From: Larkinella punicea
Lineage (GTDB): Bacteria; Bacteroidota; Bacteroidia; Cytophagales; Spirosomataceae
Direction: 5' to 3'
Length of the DNA: 64,000 nucleotides
Assembly (NCBI RefSeq): GCF_003334855.1
Contig: NZ_QOWE01000010.1
Span: 1 to 64,000, forward strand
This document shows, in pieces, positions 1 through 8,014 of this stretch; within the stretch, counting starts at the first letter, position 1, and each line of letters starts with the position of its first letter. The position numbers and the translations under genes are program-made. The notes below the pieces were generated by a model. It was not told where the DNA came from. It was given only the letters and a program-made list of their open reading frames with translations, and did not search any database.

Positions 1-1
1 C

Positions 2-328
2 TACTTCAAAAAATCATTTTGCTTTAAAATCACTGCTGACGATGAACGCGATGAAATTGGCGATGCGAGACCTAAACAGTCTCAAAAGTCAATCTACTCT
101 ATTGGCTAAGGCTGCGTAACATCAGTTAATAAGCAGTACGGATTGAAATTTGAAACGAATTACCGCGAAGAAAAAATTGCAAATCGCTTATTTATAATTA
201 AATCTCCAATGTTGCCTTCCAATACTTATCAAATATGCCACCCTAATCGACTGCGATTCATGAATGGAGGTTTTACAAAAAATGCAGATGAGATCATACA
301 AGCCATTACTATTGAAGTTCTAAAATAA
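2..328 (+). pseudogene. Interrupted reading frame, C-terminal part of unknown protein
   Basis: One frame stays open from the left edge to 328 except for a single TAA at 107-109. The first part ends ...YSIG and the second continues GCVTSVNKQYG... to ...ITIEVLK. This could be one gene broken by a nonsense change, or the end of one gene followed by a short gene with a TTG start at 143 (61 residues). I recognise no family. Base composition is visibly more AT-rich than the following genes, which suggests acquired and decaying DNA. Confidence is low because the left part is cut off by the window edge. Confidence 0.3.
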
Positions 329-343
329 AGAGGATCTATAACA

Positions 344-682
344 TTGCCAATAGCCAAGAACGCTAAATTGATGAAGCCAGAAATCGGTAAAAACCGCCCC
401 GCTATCTCGCCAACCGCTTTCTGGGATGTCGATTTTGAGCACCTTGACTTCGAAATCAAATCCCGGTTTGTGATTGAGAAAGTATTGAATTATGGCCTCT
501 GGGCGGATATTACCGCTTTATTCCACTACCACGGTTTTGAACGGGTTAAAGCCGAAGTACTCGAAATTGCTTACCTAAAAAAGAAAACGCTTTCGTTTTG
601 TTGCGTTATCTTTGACCTGAAGCCCGAGCAATTTCGATGTTATACACGGCAACAGTCCAGCCCGGTACCCTGGAATTACTAA
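344..682 (+). CDS. DUF6922 domain protein (antitoxin-like)
   Basis: This is a small protein of 112 residues from a TTG start at 344, preceded by AAGAGG about 11 bases upstream; an ATG at 371 is the alternative start. The segment FWDVDFEHLDFE near residue 26, the following helix (KSRFVIEKVLNYG), and the C-terminal FRCYTRQQSSPVPWN match my memory of the Bacteroidota DUF6922 family. Members of that family often sit directly upstream of an AbiEii-type nucleotidyltransferase toxin. No such toxin follows here: the next gene is dnaE, 16 bases away. The product is therefore either an orphan antitoxin or a protein with an unrelated role. The family assignment is fairly good; the function is inference. 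Confidence 0.6.
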   Translation: MPIAKNAKLMKPEIGKNRPAISPTAFWDVDFEHLDFEIKSRFVIEKVLNYGLWADITALFHYHGFERVKAEVLEIAYLKKKTLSFCCVIFDLKPEQFRCYTRQQSSPVPWNY

Positions 683-698
683 AGTAACATACATTACC

Positions 699-3600
699 AT
701 GCAATTCTCACACCTCCATTGCCACACCCAATATTCGCTGCTCGATGGGCAGGCTGAGATCAAAAAGCTGATTAAAAAAGCCAAATCCGACAACATGCCC
801 GCCGTCGCCATCACCGACCACGGCAACATGTTCGGGGTGTTCGAGTTTGTGGCCGAAGCCGCCAAACAGGGCATCAAACCGATCGTCGGCTGTGAGTTTT
901 ACGTCGTTGAAGATCATACCAAAAAGCAGTTTACCAAAGAACAGAAAGACATTCGCTACCACCAACTGCTGCTGGCGAAGAATCCACAGGGCTATAAAAA
1001 CCTGATCAAACTCTGTTCGCTGGGCTATACGGAAGGACTCTACGGGAAGTACCCCCGGATTACGAAAGAACTGATCGATCAATACAAGGAAGGACTGATT
1101 GCGTCCACCTGCTGCATCGGGGCGTCGGTTCCGAAAACCATTCTGAAAAAAGGCGAGGAAGCGGGTGAAAAGGAGTTTCAGTGGTGGCTCGACCGGTTTG
1201 GGGAAGATTATTATGTGGAACTGCAACGCCACGAGATTCCCGACCAGATCAAAGTTAACGAAGTGCTGGTCAAGTTCGCCCGGAAATACAACGTCAAAAT
1301 CATTGCCTCCAACGACTCCCATTACGTCGACCGGGAAGACTGGGTGGCGCACGACATCCTGCTGTGTGTCAATACGAACGAAAAACTGAGTACGCCTTCC
1401 GAAAAGGAATTCAATGATGAGGAAGGTTCTAAAAAAGGAACCCGTTTTGCGTTTTTCAGCGACCAGTTTTACTTCAAAAATACCCAGGAAATGTCGACGC
1501 TGTTCCGCGATTTGCCGGAAGCGATCGATAACACCAACGAGATTGTCGACAAGGTCGAAACGCTGAAACTGAAGCGTGATATTCTGCTGCCCAACTTCGT
1601 GATTCCCGACGGTTTTGCATCCCAGGATGATTATCTCGAATTTTTGACTTTCGAGGGTGCTAAACAACGGTATCGGGTGTTGACGCCCGAAGCCGATGAG
1701 CGGTTGCGGTTTGAGCTGGGGGTGATCCGGCAGATGGGTTTTGCGGGCTACTTCCTGATCGTTTCGGATTTCATTCAGGCCGGGCGTGATTTAGGCGTGA
1801 TGGTGGGGCCGGGCCGGGGCTCGGCGGCAGGTTCGGCGGTGGCCTATTGCATCGGGATTACCAACATCGACCCGATCAAGTACAACCTGCTGTTTGAGCG
1901 GTTTTTGAACCCCGACCGGAAGTCAATGCCCGATATTGACACTGACTTTGACGACGAAGGTCGCCAGAAGGTGATCGATTATGTGGTAAAAAAATACGGT
2001 AAGCAGCAGGTAGCGCAAATTGTTACCTACGGTACGATGGCGGCCAAATCGGCCATCAAGGATGTGGCCCGCGTGATGGAACTGCCGCTGGCTGAATCGA
2101 ACGCGCTGGCGAAACTGGTGCCCGACAAGCCGACCTACAACATGACCCTCAAGAAGATTTTTGAGGACTCGATCGATACGCTGGGCATGATGATTCAGCC
2201 GGAAGAGGTCGAGAACGTGAAAAAGATGCGGGCCATAGAAGCAGGAAATGACTTGCAGGCAAAAGTGCTGAAACAGGCCCGGAAGCTGGAAGGCAACATC
2301 CGGAATACCGGTATTCACGCAGCCGGCATCATCATCGCGCCGGAGGATTTGTCGAACATTGTGCCGGTTTCGACGTCCAAAGAATCCGACCTGATCATTA
2401 CCCAGTATGAAGGGAAAGTGATTGAGGATGCGGGCGTTATCAAGATGGACTTTCTGGGTCTGCGAAACCTCACGATCATCAAGGAAAGCCTGCGGCTGAT
2501 CAAGCAAAACCACGGCGGTTTGTTTGTCAACGGGGTCGAAACCGACATTGACGACATTCCGCTCGACGACGAGGAAACGTACAAAACCTTCCAGCGTGGT
2601 GAAACGAACGCGATTTTCCAGTTCGAATCCGACGGGATGAAGAAATACATGAAAGACCTCAAACCGGACCGTTTTGAGGACTTGATTGCGATGAACGCCC
2701 TCTATCGCCCCGGCCCGATTGCCTACATTCCGAACTTTATCAACCGGAAACACGGGCGCGAAGAAGTCAAATACGACTTGCCCGAAATGGAAGAATATCT
2801 GGCGGATACGTATGGCATTACGGTTTATCAGGAGCAATTGATGCTGCTGTCGCAGAAACTGGGCAACTTCACGAAGGGAGATGCCGACGTGTTGCGGAAG
2901 GCGATGGGGAAGAAAGACCGCGCAACGCTCGACAAAATGAAGGGCAAGTTTATGGATGGTTGTGCGGCTAACAAGCTGGCCATCAAGACCTGTGAGAAAG
3001 TCTGGACCGACTGGGAAGCTTTTGCGTCCTACGCCTTCAACAAGTCCCACTCGACCTGTTACGCCTTTGTTGCGTACCAAACCGCGTATTTAAAAACGCA
3101 TTACAAGTCGGAATACATGGCTGCGGTTTTGACCAGTTCACTGGGCAACATCGAAAAAATTACCTTCTTCATGGAGGAATGCAAAGCGATCGGCATTCCG
3201 GTTTTGGGGCCGGACATCAACGAATCGGAGCGGTTTTTCGGGGTGAACCAGAAAGGAGAAATCCGGTTTGGATTGGGGGCCATCAAGGGCACGGGCGACG
3301 CAGCGGTAGATTCCATCATTGAAGAACGCAAAAAAGGCGGGCCGTTTAAAGATGTGTACGATTTCGTGATTCGGATCAATCTGCGAACGGTCAATAAAAA
3401 GACGCTGGAAAGTCTGGCCTACGCGGGAGCCTTTGATAATCAGGAGGAATTCCACCGGGCGCAGTATTTTACCCCCGCCGAGGGAGAAACCGCCACGTAT
3501 ATTGAAAAACTGACGCGATACGCCAATAACTACCACGCCGAAAAATCGGCGGCCCAGCAGTCGCTGTTTGGCGGAATTGGCGGAGAACCCAACATTGCCC

Positions 3601-4271
3601 GGCCTAAACCGCCCGTTGTAGAGCCCTGGAGTGAGATTGAGCGGTTGAAATTTGAAAAAGATGTGGTCGGTTTTTACATCTCCGGTCACCCGCTGGATGA
3701 ATTTCGGATTGAACTGGAAAGTTTCTGTACGTGTACGCTCGATAAACTGTTCGATGAAGCGAATCAGGGACGGGAAATTACCGTGGGCGGTATTGTGACA
3801 ACCAAGCAACTCCGGCAGTCGAAAAACGGAAATCCGTTTGTGATTTTCAAGCTGGAAGATTACAACGGAACGGTCGAAATGAGTTTATTCGGGGAGGATT
3901 TTGTGCGAATGGGCAATTACATCGAAGAAGGTTTGTTTCTCCATGTAAAAGGTAAACTGCAAAACCGCTGGAACTCCGACGCCTTCGAATTTCGCCCGAA
4001 TTTTATTCAGTTGCTGACCGAAGTCCGGAAAAAATACAGCAAAGAACTCTGTGTTCAACTCGATTTGAAGCTGATTAACAACGAGTTTGTGGCCAAAATA
4101 GCTGATCTGGTGAAGACTTATCCCGGTTCCTGCAACCTGGTGTTGCGGGTAACGGACGATGAAGACCGGGTTGACGTCAGCATGTTGTCGAGGCCGTTTA
4201 AAATCTCGCCGGTCAATGAATTACTGAAAGAATTGGACGCGATCGATGGAGTCGGCTATCGTTTGAATTAG
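699..4271 (+). CDS. dnaE: DNA polymerase III subunit alpha
   Basis: This is the replicative DNA polymerase catalytic subunit, 1190 residues, the normal DnaE length. The N-terminal PHP domain begins HLHCHTQYSLLDG and contains ITDHGNMFG. The polymerase core carries the metal-binding MPDIDTDFDDEGR motif, with catalytic aspartates at about D412 and D414, preceded by the glycine-rich GPGRGSAAGS. A helix-hairpin-helix region follows, and near residues 1020-1090 there is an OB-fold segment (ITVGGIVTTKQLRQSKNG...). The ATG at 699 gives the standard N-terminus. It lies alone on the plus strand, 74 bp ahead of the thioredoxin gene. There is no sign of truncation or intein. Confidence 0.98.
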   Translation: MQFSHLHCHTQYSLLDGQAEIKKLIKKAKSDNMPAVAITDHGNMFGVFEFVAEAAKQGIKPIVGCEFYVVEDHTKKQFTKEQKDIRYHQLLLAKNPQGYKNLIKLCSLGYTEGLYGKYPRITKELIDQYKEGLIASTCCIGASVPKTILKKGEEAGEKEFQWWLDRFGEDYYVELQRHEIPDQIKVNEVLVKFARKYNVKIIASNDSHYVDREDWVAHDILLCVNTNEKLSTPSEKEFNDEEGSKKGTRFAFFSDQFYFKNTQEMSTLFRDLPEAIDNTNEIVDKVETLKLKRDILLPNFVIPDGFASQDDYLEFLTFEGAKQRYRVLTPEADERLRFELGVIRQMGFAGYFLIVSDFIQAGRDLGVMVGPGRGSAAGSAVAYCIGITNIDPIKYNLLFERFLNPDRKSMPDIDTDFDDEGRQKVIDYVVKKYGKQQVAQIVTYGTMAAKSAIKDVARVMELPLAESNALAKLVPDKPTYNMTLKKIFEDSIDTLGMMIQPEEVENVKKMRAIEAGNDLQAKVLKQARKLEGNIRNTGIHAAGIIIAPEDLSNIVPVSTSKESDLIITQYEGKVIEDAGVIKMDFLGLRNLTIIKESLRLIKQNHGGLFVNGVETDIDDIPLDDEETYKTFQRGETNAIFQFESDGMKKYMKDLKPDRFEDLIAMNALYRPGPIAYIPNFINRKHGREEVKYDLPEMEEYLADTYGITVYQEQLMLLSQKLGNFTKGDADVLRKAMGKKDRATLDKMKGKFMDGCAANKLAIKTCEKVWTDWEAFASYAFNKSHSTCYAFVAYQTAYLKTHYKSEYMAAVLTSSLGNIEKITFFMEECKAIGIPVLGPDINESERFFGVNQKGEIRFGLGAIKGTGDAAVDSIIEERKKGGPFKDVYDFVIRINLRTVNKKTLESLAYAGAFDNQEEFHRAQYFTPAEGETATYIEKLTRYANNYHAEKSAAQQSLFGGIGGEPNIARPKPPVVEPWSEIERLKFEKDVVGFYISGHPLDEFRIELESFCTCTLDKLFDEANQGREITVGGIVTTKQLRQSKNGNPFVIFKLEDYNGTVEMSLFGEDFVRMGNYIEEGLFLHVKGKLQNRWNSDAFEFRPNFIQLLTEVRKKYSKELCVQLDLKLINNEFVAKIADLVKTYPGSCNLVLRVTDDEDRVDVSMLSRPFKISPVNELLKELDAIDGVGYRLN

Positions 4272-4345
4272 TGTTGAACTTTTTTCCAATTCAAAACATT
4301 GTACGTACATAAGAGTTAAAGTAGACAAAAAATCGAGATACAATC

Positions 4346-4666
4346 ATGGCAAAAGCGATTGAAATAACCGACGCCAACTTCGCAGAAGTAATCAATTCTG
4401 ATATACCGGTACTTGTGGATTTTTGGGCTGAATGGTGTGGCCCCTGTAAAATGATCGGACCCGTTGTGGAACAACTGGCTGGCGAATACGAAGGCAAAGC
4501 CATCGTGGCGAAAATGGATGTGGACATGAATGCCCAGATTCCGGCCCAATTCGGTATCCGCAGCATTCCGACTTTGATGGTGTTTAAAAACGGAAAAATG
4601 GTGGACAAGGTCATTGGTGCCGTTGCCAAATCCGTTCTGGAACAGAAATTAGTAGCCCAATTGTAA
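4346..4666 (+). CDS. trxA: Thioredoxin
   Basis: This is a 106-residue cytoplasmic thioredoxin that reduces protein disulfides using electrons from thioredoxin reductase. It has the active site [11 protein letters not shown] near residues 28-36 and the cis-proline segment [15 protein letters not shown]. There is no signal peptide, and the length is canonical. It lies downstream of dnaE in the same direction and is followed by a clear hairpin terminator, so it may be transcribed with dnaE or alone. Confidence 0.97.
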   Translation: MAKAIEITDANFAEVINSDIPVLVDFWAEWCGPCKMIGPVVEQLAGEYEGKAIVAKMDVDMNAQIPAQFGIRSIPTLMVFKNGKMVDKVIGAVAKSVLEQKLVAQL

Positions 4667-4698
4667 GAATTGCGTGCTATTTTATCATAGATTGCCAA

Positions 4699-4726
4699 AG
4701 CCCGACAGCCATGTTGGGCTTTTTTG
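4699..4726 (+). terminator. Intrinsic terminator after trxA
   Basis: A 9-bp stem (AGCCCGACA / TGTTGGGCT, one G-U pair) with a 4-base loop is followed directly by a T-rich run. It lies about 30 bp after the trxA stop codon. Confidence 0.8.
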
Positions 4727-4832
4727 TTTGCATTTTGGGTGATTGAGTCACAATCTAATTGTCAAAGCTTGCCCGGTTTCGCGTTTTGGCCTATCTTACG
4801 AAAGAACGAATACCGTCTTTACACCCAGTACG

Positions 4833-7025
4833 ATGCGATCACTTTTTCTCCTGATTTTTCTCCTGAATTCATTCCCAGCCTGGACGCAGGCTTTCCGTCC
4901 CGACGAAGTCAAACGCTGGCAGCAACGGGCGAAAGGCATAACCATCACTCGCGATACCTGGGATATTCCGCATATTTACGGAAAAACCGATGCCGACGTC
5001 GTTTTCGGGTTGTTATACACACAATGCGAAGACGATTTTGCGCGGGTAGAAGAAAATTACATCGACGCCATTGGCCGCATGGCTGAGGTCGACGGTGAAG
5101 ACGCCCTGTACCACGATCTCCGCGCCCGGCTTTTTATGGATACCACGCAGGCCATGGCGATCTACAAAAAATCGCCGGCCTGGATGAAAAAACTGCTGGA
5201 TGCCTTTGCCGAGGGGACGAACTATTATTTGGCCACACACCCCAATGTCAAACCCCGGTTATTGACCCGGTTTCAGCCCTGGATGCCCCTCATGTTCAGC
5301 GAAGGCAGCATCGGCGGGAACCTAAGTGTTATTTCTACGGAGCGGATCAAAGCGTTTTATACCAATTCGAAATGGTCGGCGCAGGCATATGATTTTGAGA
5401 AGACCGACCGCGAACCCGTCGGCTCGAACGGTTTTGCCATTGCGCCTTCTAAAACCGCATCGAAAAACGCCATGCTGCTGATTAATCCTCACACCTCGTT
5501 CTATTTCCGGTCGGAAGTGCATGTGGTCAGTAAAAAAGGCTTGAATGCGTATGGGGCTGTCACCTGGGGCCAGTTCTTTGTTTATCAGGGGTTTAACCAG
5601 AATTGTGGCTGGATGCACACATCGGGTGACGCCGATTCGATGGACGAATACCTGGAAACGGTTGAAAAGAAAGACGGGATTTACCAGTACAAATCCGGTG
5701 CGGAATGGCGTCCGGTGAAAACCGAAAAGATCTCGTTGCCCTACAAATCCGGGAATGAAATCAAGCACAAAGACTTTACGATTTACCGCACGCACCACGG
5801 TCCGGTGGCGGGTCAGCTCGGTGACAAGTGGATCGCCATTAGCATGATGAACGACCCGCTGAATGCGCTGGCGCAATCGTATCTGCGGACGAAGGCCAAA
5901 GATTACAAGAGCTATCAGAACGTCATGAAGCTGAACGGCAATGCGACCAACAACACGGTTTATGCAGACCGCAAAGGAACGATTGCGTACTGGCACGGAA
6001 ATTTTATCCCGAAACGAAACCCGAAATTCAACTGGAACGAGCCCGTCGATGGGAGCGATCCGGAAACAGACTGGAAAGGCCTGCACGACATCACCGAGAT
6101 TGTTCAGGTGAAAGATCCGGTCAGCGGCTGGATTCAGAATTGCAATTCAACGCCGTTTTCCGTTTCGGGACCCAGCAGCCCGGCCATCAGCCAGTTTCCG
6201 ACCTACATGGCACCAGATGCCGAAAATTACCGGGGCGTCAACGCGGTTCAGGTATTGAGCCAGAAGACGGTTTTTACGCTGGACACGCTGATTGTAGCCG
6301 CCAACGATCCGCATCTGCCCGGCTTCGACGACCTCATTCCGTCGTTGCTTCAAGCCTACAAAACCGTTTCTGCCAAGTCAGAAGAACCGTCCAAACCACT
6401 GGCCGAAGCCATTGACCTGCTAAACAATTGGGATAAAACGTACGGAACAACTTCGGTGGCCACCACGCTGGCGGTTTTCTGGGGTGAAAAGATTCAACGC
6501 CTGGCCCGCGCGCAAATCAAAGGTAATCAGCGGTTTGACTTTTTGACGTTTACCGATTACGTCGTGAAAAACACAAGCCCGGAGGATAAAGTGAAGATGC
6601 TCGCCGAGGTGCTGGAGGAACTCACACGAGACTTTGGCACCTGGAAAACCCCCTGGGGCGACATCAACCGGTTTCAGCGGCTGACCGGAAAAATTAAAGA
6701 AACCTTCGATGATCAGAAGCCCAGCTTTCCGGTCGGGTTCACCTCCGCCACCTGGGGATCGCTGGCGTCGTTTGGGGCAAGGACCTATCCCGGAACGAAA
6801 AAAAGATACGGTAGTGTGGGCAATAGTTTTGTCGCTGTCGTGGAGTTTGGCGATCGCGTAAAAGCCCGGACGGTTGTCAACGGTGGCCACAGCAGCGACC
6901 CTGCTTCCCCGCATTTCAATGATCAGTCCGCGCTATTCAGCGCCGGAAAATTCAAAGACGTCTGGTTCTACCCGGAAGATATTCAGCAGCATGTTGGCAA
7001 AACGTATCACCCGGGAGAAAAATAA
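4833..7025 (+). CDS. Penicillin acylase family amidase (secreted)
   Basis: This is an Ntn-hydrolase of the penicillin/acyl-homoserine-lactone acylase family, 730 residues from the ATG at 4833. That start opens directly on a signal peptide (MRSLFLLIFLLNSFPAWTQA), whereas the longer frame from a TTG at 4743 adds 30 unsupported residues. The mature N-terminus reads ITITRDTWDIPHIYGKTDADVVFGLLY, as is typical of the alpha chain. The REPVGSNGFAIAPSKT segment holds the expected autoproteolysis site, so Ser198 (of GSN) is the predicted N-terminal nucleophile of the beta chain. The family hydrolyses amides such as penicillins, acyl-homoserine lactones or cyclic imides; the substrate cannot be read from sequence. 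It is exported to the periplasm or outer surface. It converges on a DsbA-fold gene with a shared terminator between them. Confidence 0.9.
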   Translation: MRSLFLLIFLLNSFPAWTQAFRPDEVKRWQQRAKGITITRDTWDIPHIYGKTDADVVFGLLYTQCEDDFARVEENYIDAIGRMAEVDGEDALYHDLRARLFMDTTQAMAIYKKSPAWMKKLLDAFAEGTNYYLATHPNVKPRLLTRFQPWMPLMFSEGSIGGNLSVISTERIKAFYTNSKWSAQAYDFEKTDREPVGSNGFAIAPSKTASKNAMLLINPHTSFYFRSEVHVVSKKGLNAYGAVTWGQFFVYQGFNQNCGWMHTSGDADSMDEYLETVEKKDGIYQYKSGAEWRPVKTEKISLPYKSGNEIKHKDFTIYRTHHGPVAGQLGDKWIAISMMNDPLNALAQSYLRTKAKDYKSYQNVMKLNGNATNNTVYADRKGTIAYWHGNFIPKRNPKFNWNEPVDGSDPETDWKGLHDITEIVQVKDPVSGWIQNCNSTPFSVSGPSSPAISQFPTYMAPDAENYRGVNAVQVLSQKTVFTLDTLIVAANDPHLPGFDDLIPSLLQAYKTVSAKSEEPSKPLAEAIDLLNNWDKTYGTTSVATTLAVFWGEKIQRLARAQIKGNQRFDFLTFTDYVVKNTSPEDKVKMLAEVLEELTRDFGTWKTPWGDINRFQRLTGKIKETFDDQKPSFPVGFTSATWGSLASFGARTYPGTKKRYGSVGNSFVAVVEFGDRVKARTVVNGGHSSDPASPHFNDQSALFSAGKFKDVWFYPEDIQQHVGKTYHPGEK

Positions 7026-7029
7026 ATGA

Positions 7030-7063
7030 CATTCCGCCTGCGATCAAAACCGCAGGCGGAATG
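7030..7063. terminator. Bidirectional hairpin between convergent genes
   Basis: There is a perfect 13-bp stem (CATTCCGCCTGCG at 7030-7042, CGCAGGCGGAATG at 7051-7063) with an 8-base loop. It sits exactly between the convergent stop codons of the acylase gene and the DsbA-family gene. Confidence 0.75.
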
Positions 7064-7067
7064 CTTC

Positions 7068-7988
7068 CTAATTAACAGAAAGCCACAAAAACCCATTTTT
7101 GGAGGACACGCGTTCAATCGAACCCGCTTTTTCCCAATCGGAAAGTATTTTCTCGGCACTTGCGAAATTCTGCCCGGTAATTACCGCAAATTCCTGGGTG
7201 GTCAGACTGCGAAATTTGTGAAACAGCTCCATTGCCGGTGACATAAAAGCCGTTTTCTGAATGTCAGGTTTTAGAAAGTGCAGTTCTTCTTCGAACAGGG
7301 AGTACGGTTTGAAGCCATAGATTTTGGTTTGTCGGGTAGCCGTTTCGAGAAACAGGGTTGGAAATCCGCGCACACCCAACCGTTTGGCAAAAGCCAGGTC
7401 GTCTTCAAAACCGGCTATAGCACTGTGTTCATAATCGAACCGGAACCGTTCCACATCAAGCCCAACCCAGGAGGCTGCCTGAGCGAGATGCTCCCACCTC
7501 GTGATATTTTTCTTGTGCAGGAAAACCATTTCACGAATGAGCCGCAGAAACAGGATGGCTTTTTCCGGACTTTGGTACCGGGCTGCTACAAACGCCACGG
7601 AGGGCGGATAGGAGGAAGGAAGCGGATCTTCCAGCCAGACATCGCCATCGATGGGCATCTGGTAATGCTGGCTAACTTCGTCCCAGTGGTGGGCCACATC
7701 GGCGGGTTTGCTAATGCCGCCACTGTTGTAAACGTCCCACGAAGGCAGCAAACCGCCCATGCGATAGTCGATGGTCAAAGACCGGCCATATTCCAGCTTC
7801 AATTTGCGAAGCTGCGGTTCAATGCCCCAACAGGTCGAACAAATCGGATCGGTAAAATACGTAATGTGAATTTGATCGACCGGAGTGCCGTCGGAAACTG
7901 AGGCCAATGGTTCATTTCCGGCACTTAACACGTGATCCGGAATTTCGCAGACACCCGAAACCGGGTTGCACAGAAGTGGATTAGTCAT
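7068..7988 (-). CDS. DsbA-family thioredoxin-fold protein (FrnE/SpxH-like)
   Basis: The 306-residue protein has no signal peptide. The CSTC motif at residues 50-53 (FTDPICSTCWGIEP) starts a DsbA/FrnE-type thioredoxin fold. A helical insert and the cis-proline loop LGVRGFPTLFLE near residue 215 follow. This resembles cytoplasmic FrnE/YjbH (SpxH) proteins, which act as oxidoreductases or as ClpXP adaptors. The C-terminal part after about residue 240 (SLTTQEFAVITGQ... AEKILSDWEKAGSIERV) looks like a small winged-helix tail. The role here is inferred from fold only. Confidence 0.75.
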   Translation of the reverse strand: MTNPLLCNPVSGVCEIPDHVLSAGNEPLASVSDGTPVDQIHITYFTDPICSTCWGIEPQLRKLKLEYGRSLTIDYRMGGLLPSWDVYNSGGISKPADVAHHWDEVSQHYQMPIDGDVWLEDPLPSSYPPSVAFVAARYQSPEKAILFLRLIREMVFLHKKNITRWEHLAQAASWVGLDVERFRFDYEHSAIAGFEDDLAFAKRLGVRGFPTLFLETATRQTKIYGFKPYSLFEEELHFLKPDIQKTAFMSPAMELFHKFRSLTTQEFAVITGQNFASAEKILSDWEKAGSIERVSSKNGFLWLSVN

Positions 7989-8014
7989 TGTATTGATAAA
8001 CAGGTTGTATGAAT

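Noticed and set aside
1923-3080. Long antisense open frame (385 codons) inside dnaE, with others at 708-1667 and 3138-3809
   Set aside because: It is the complement of a certain gene, composed of low-complexity Arg/His/Val/Phe-rich sequence typical of mirror frames in GC-rich coding DNA, with no family features.
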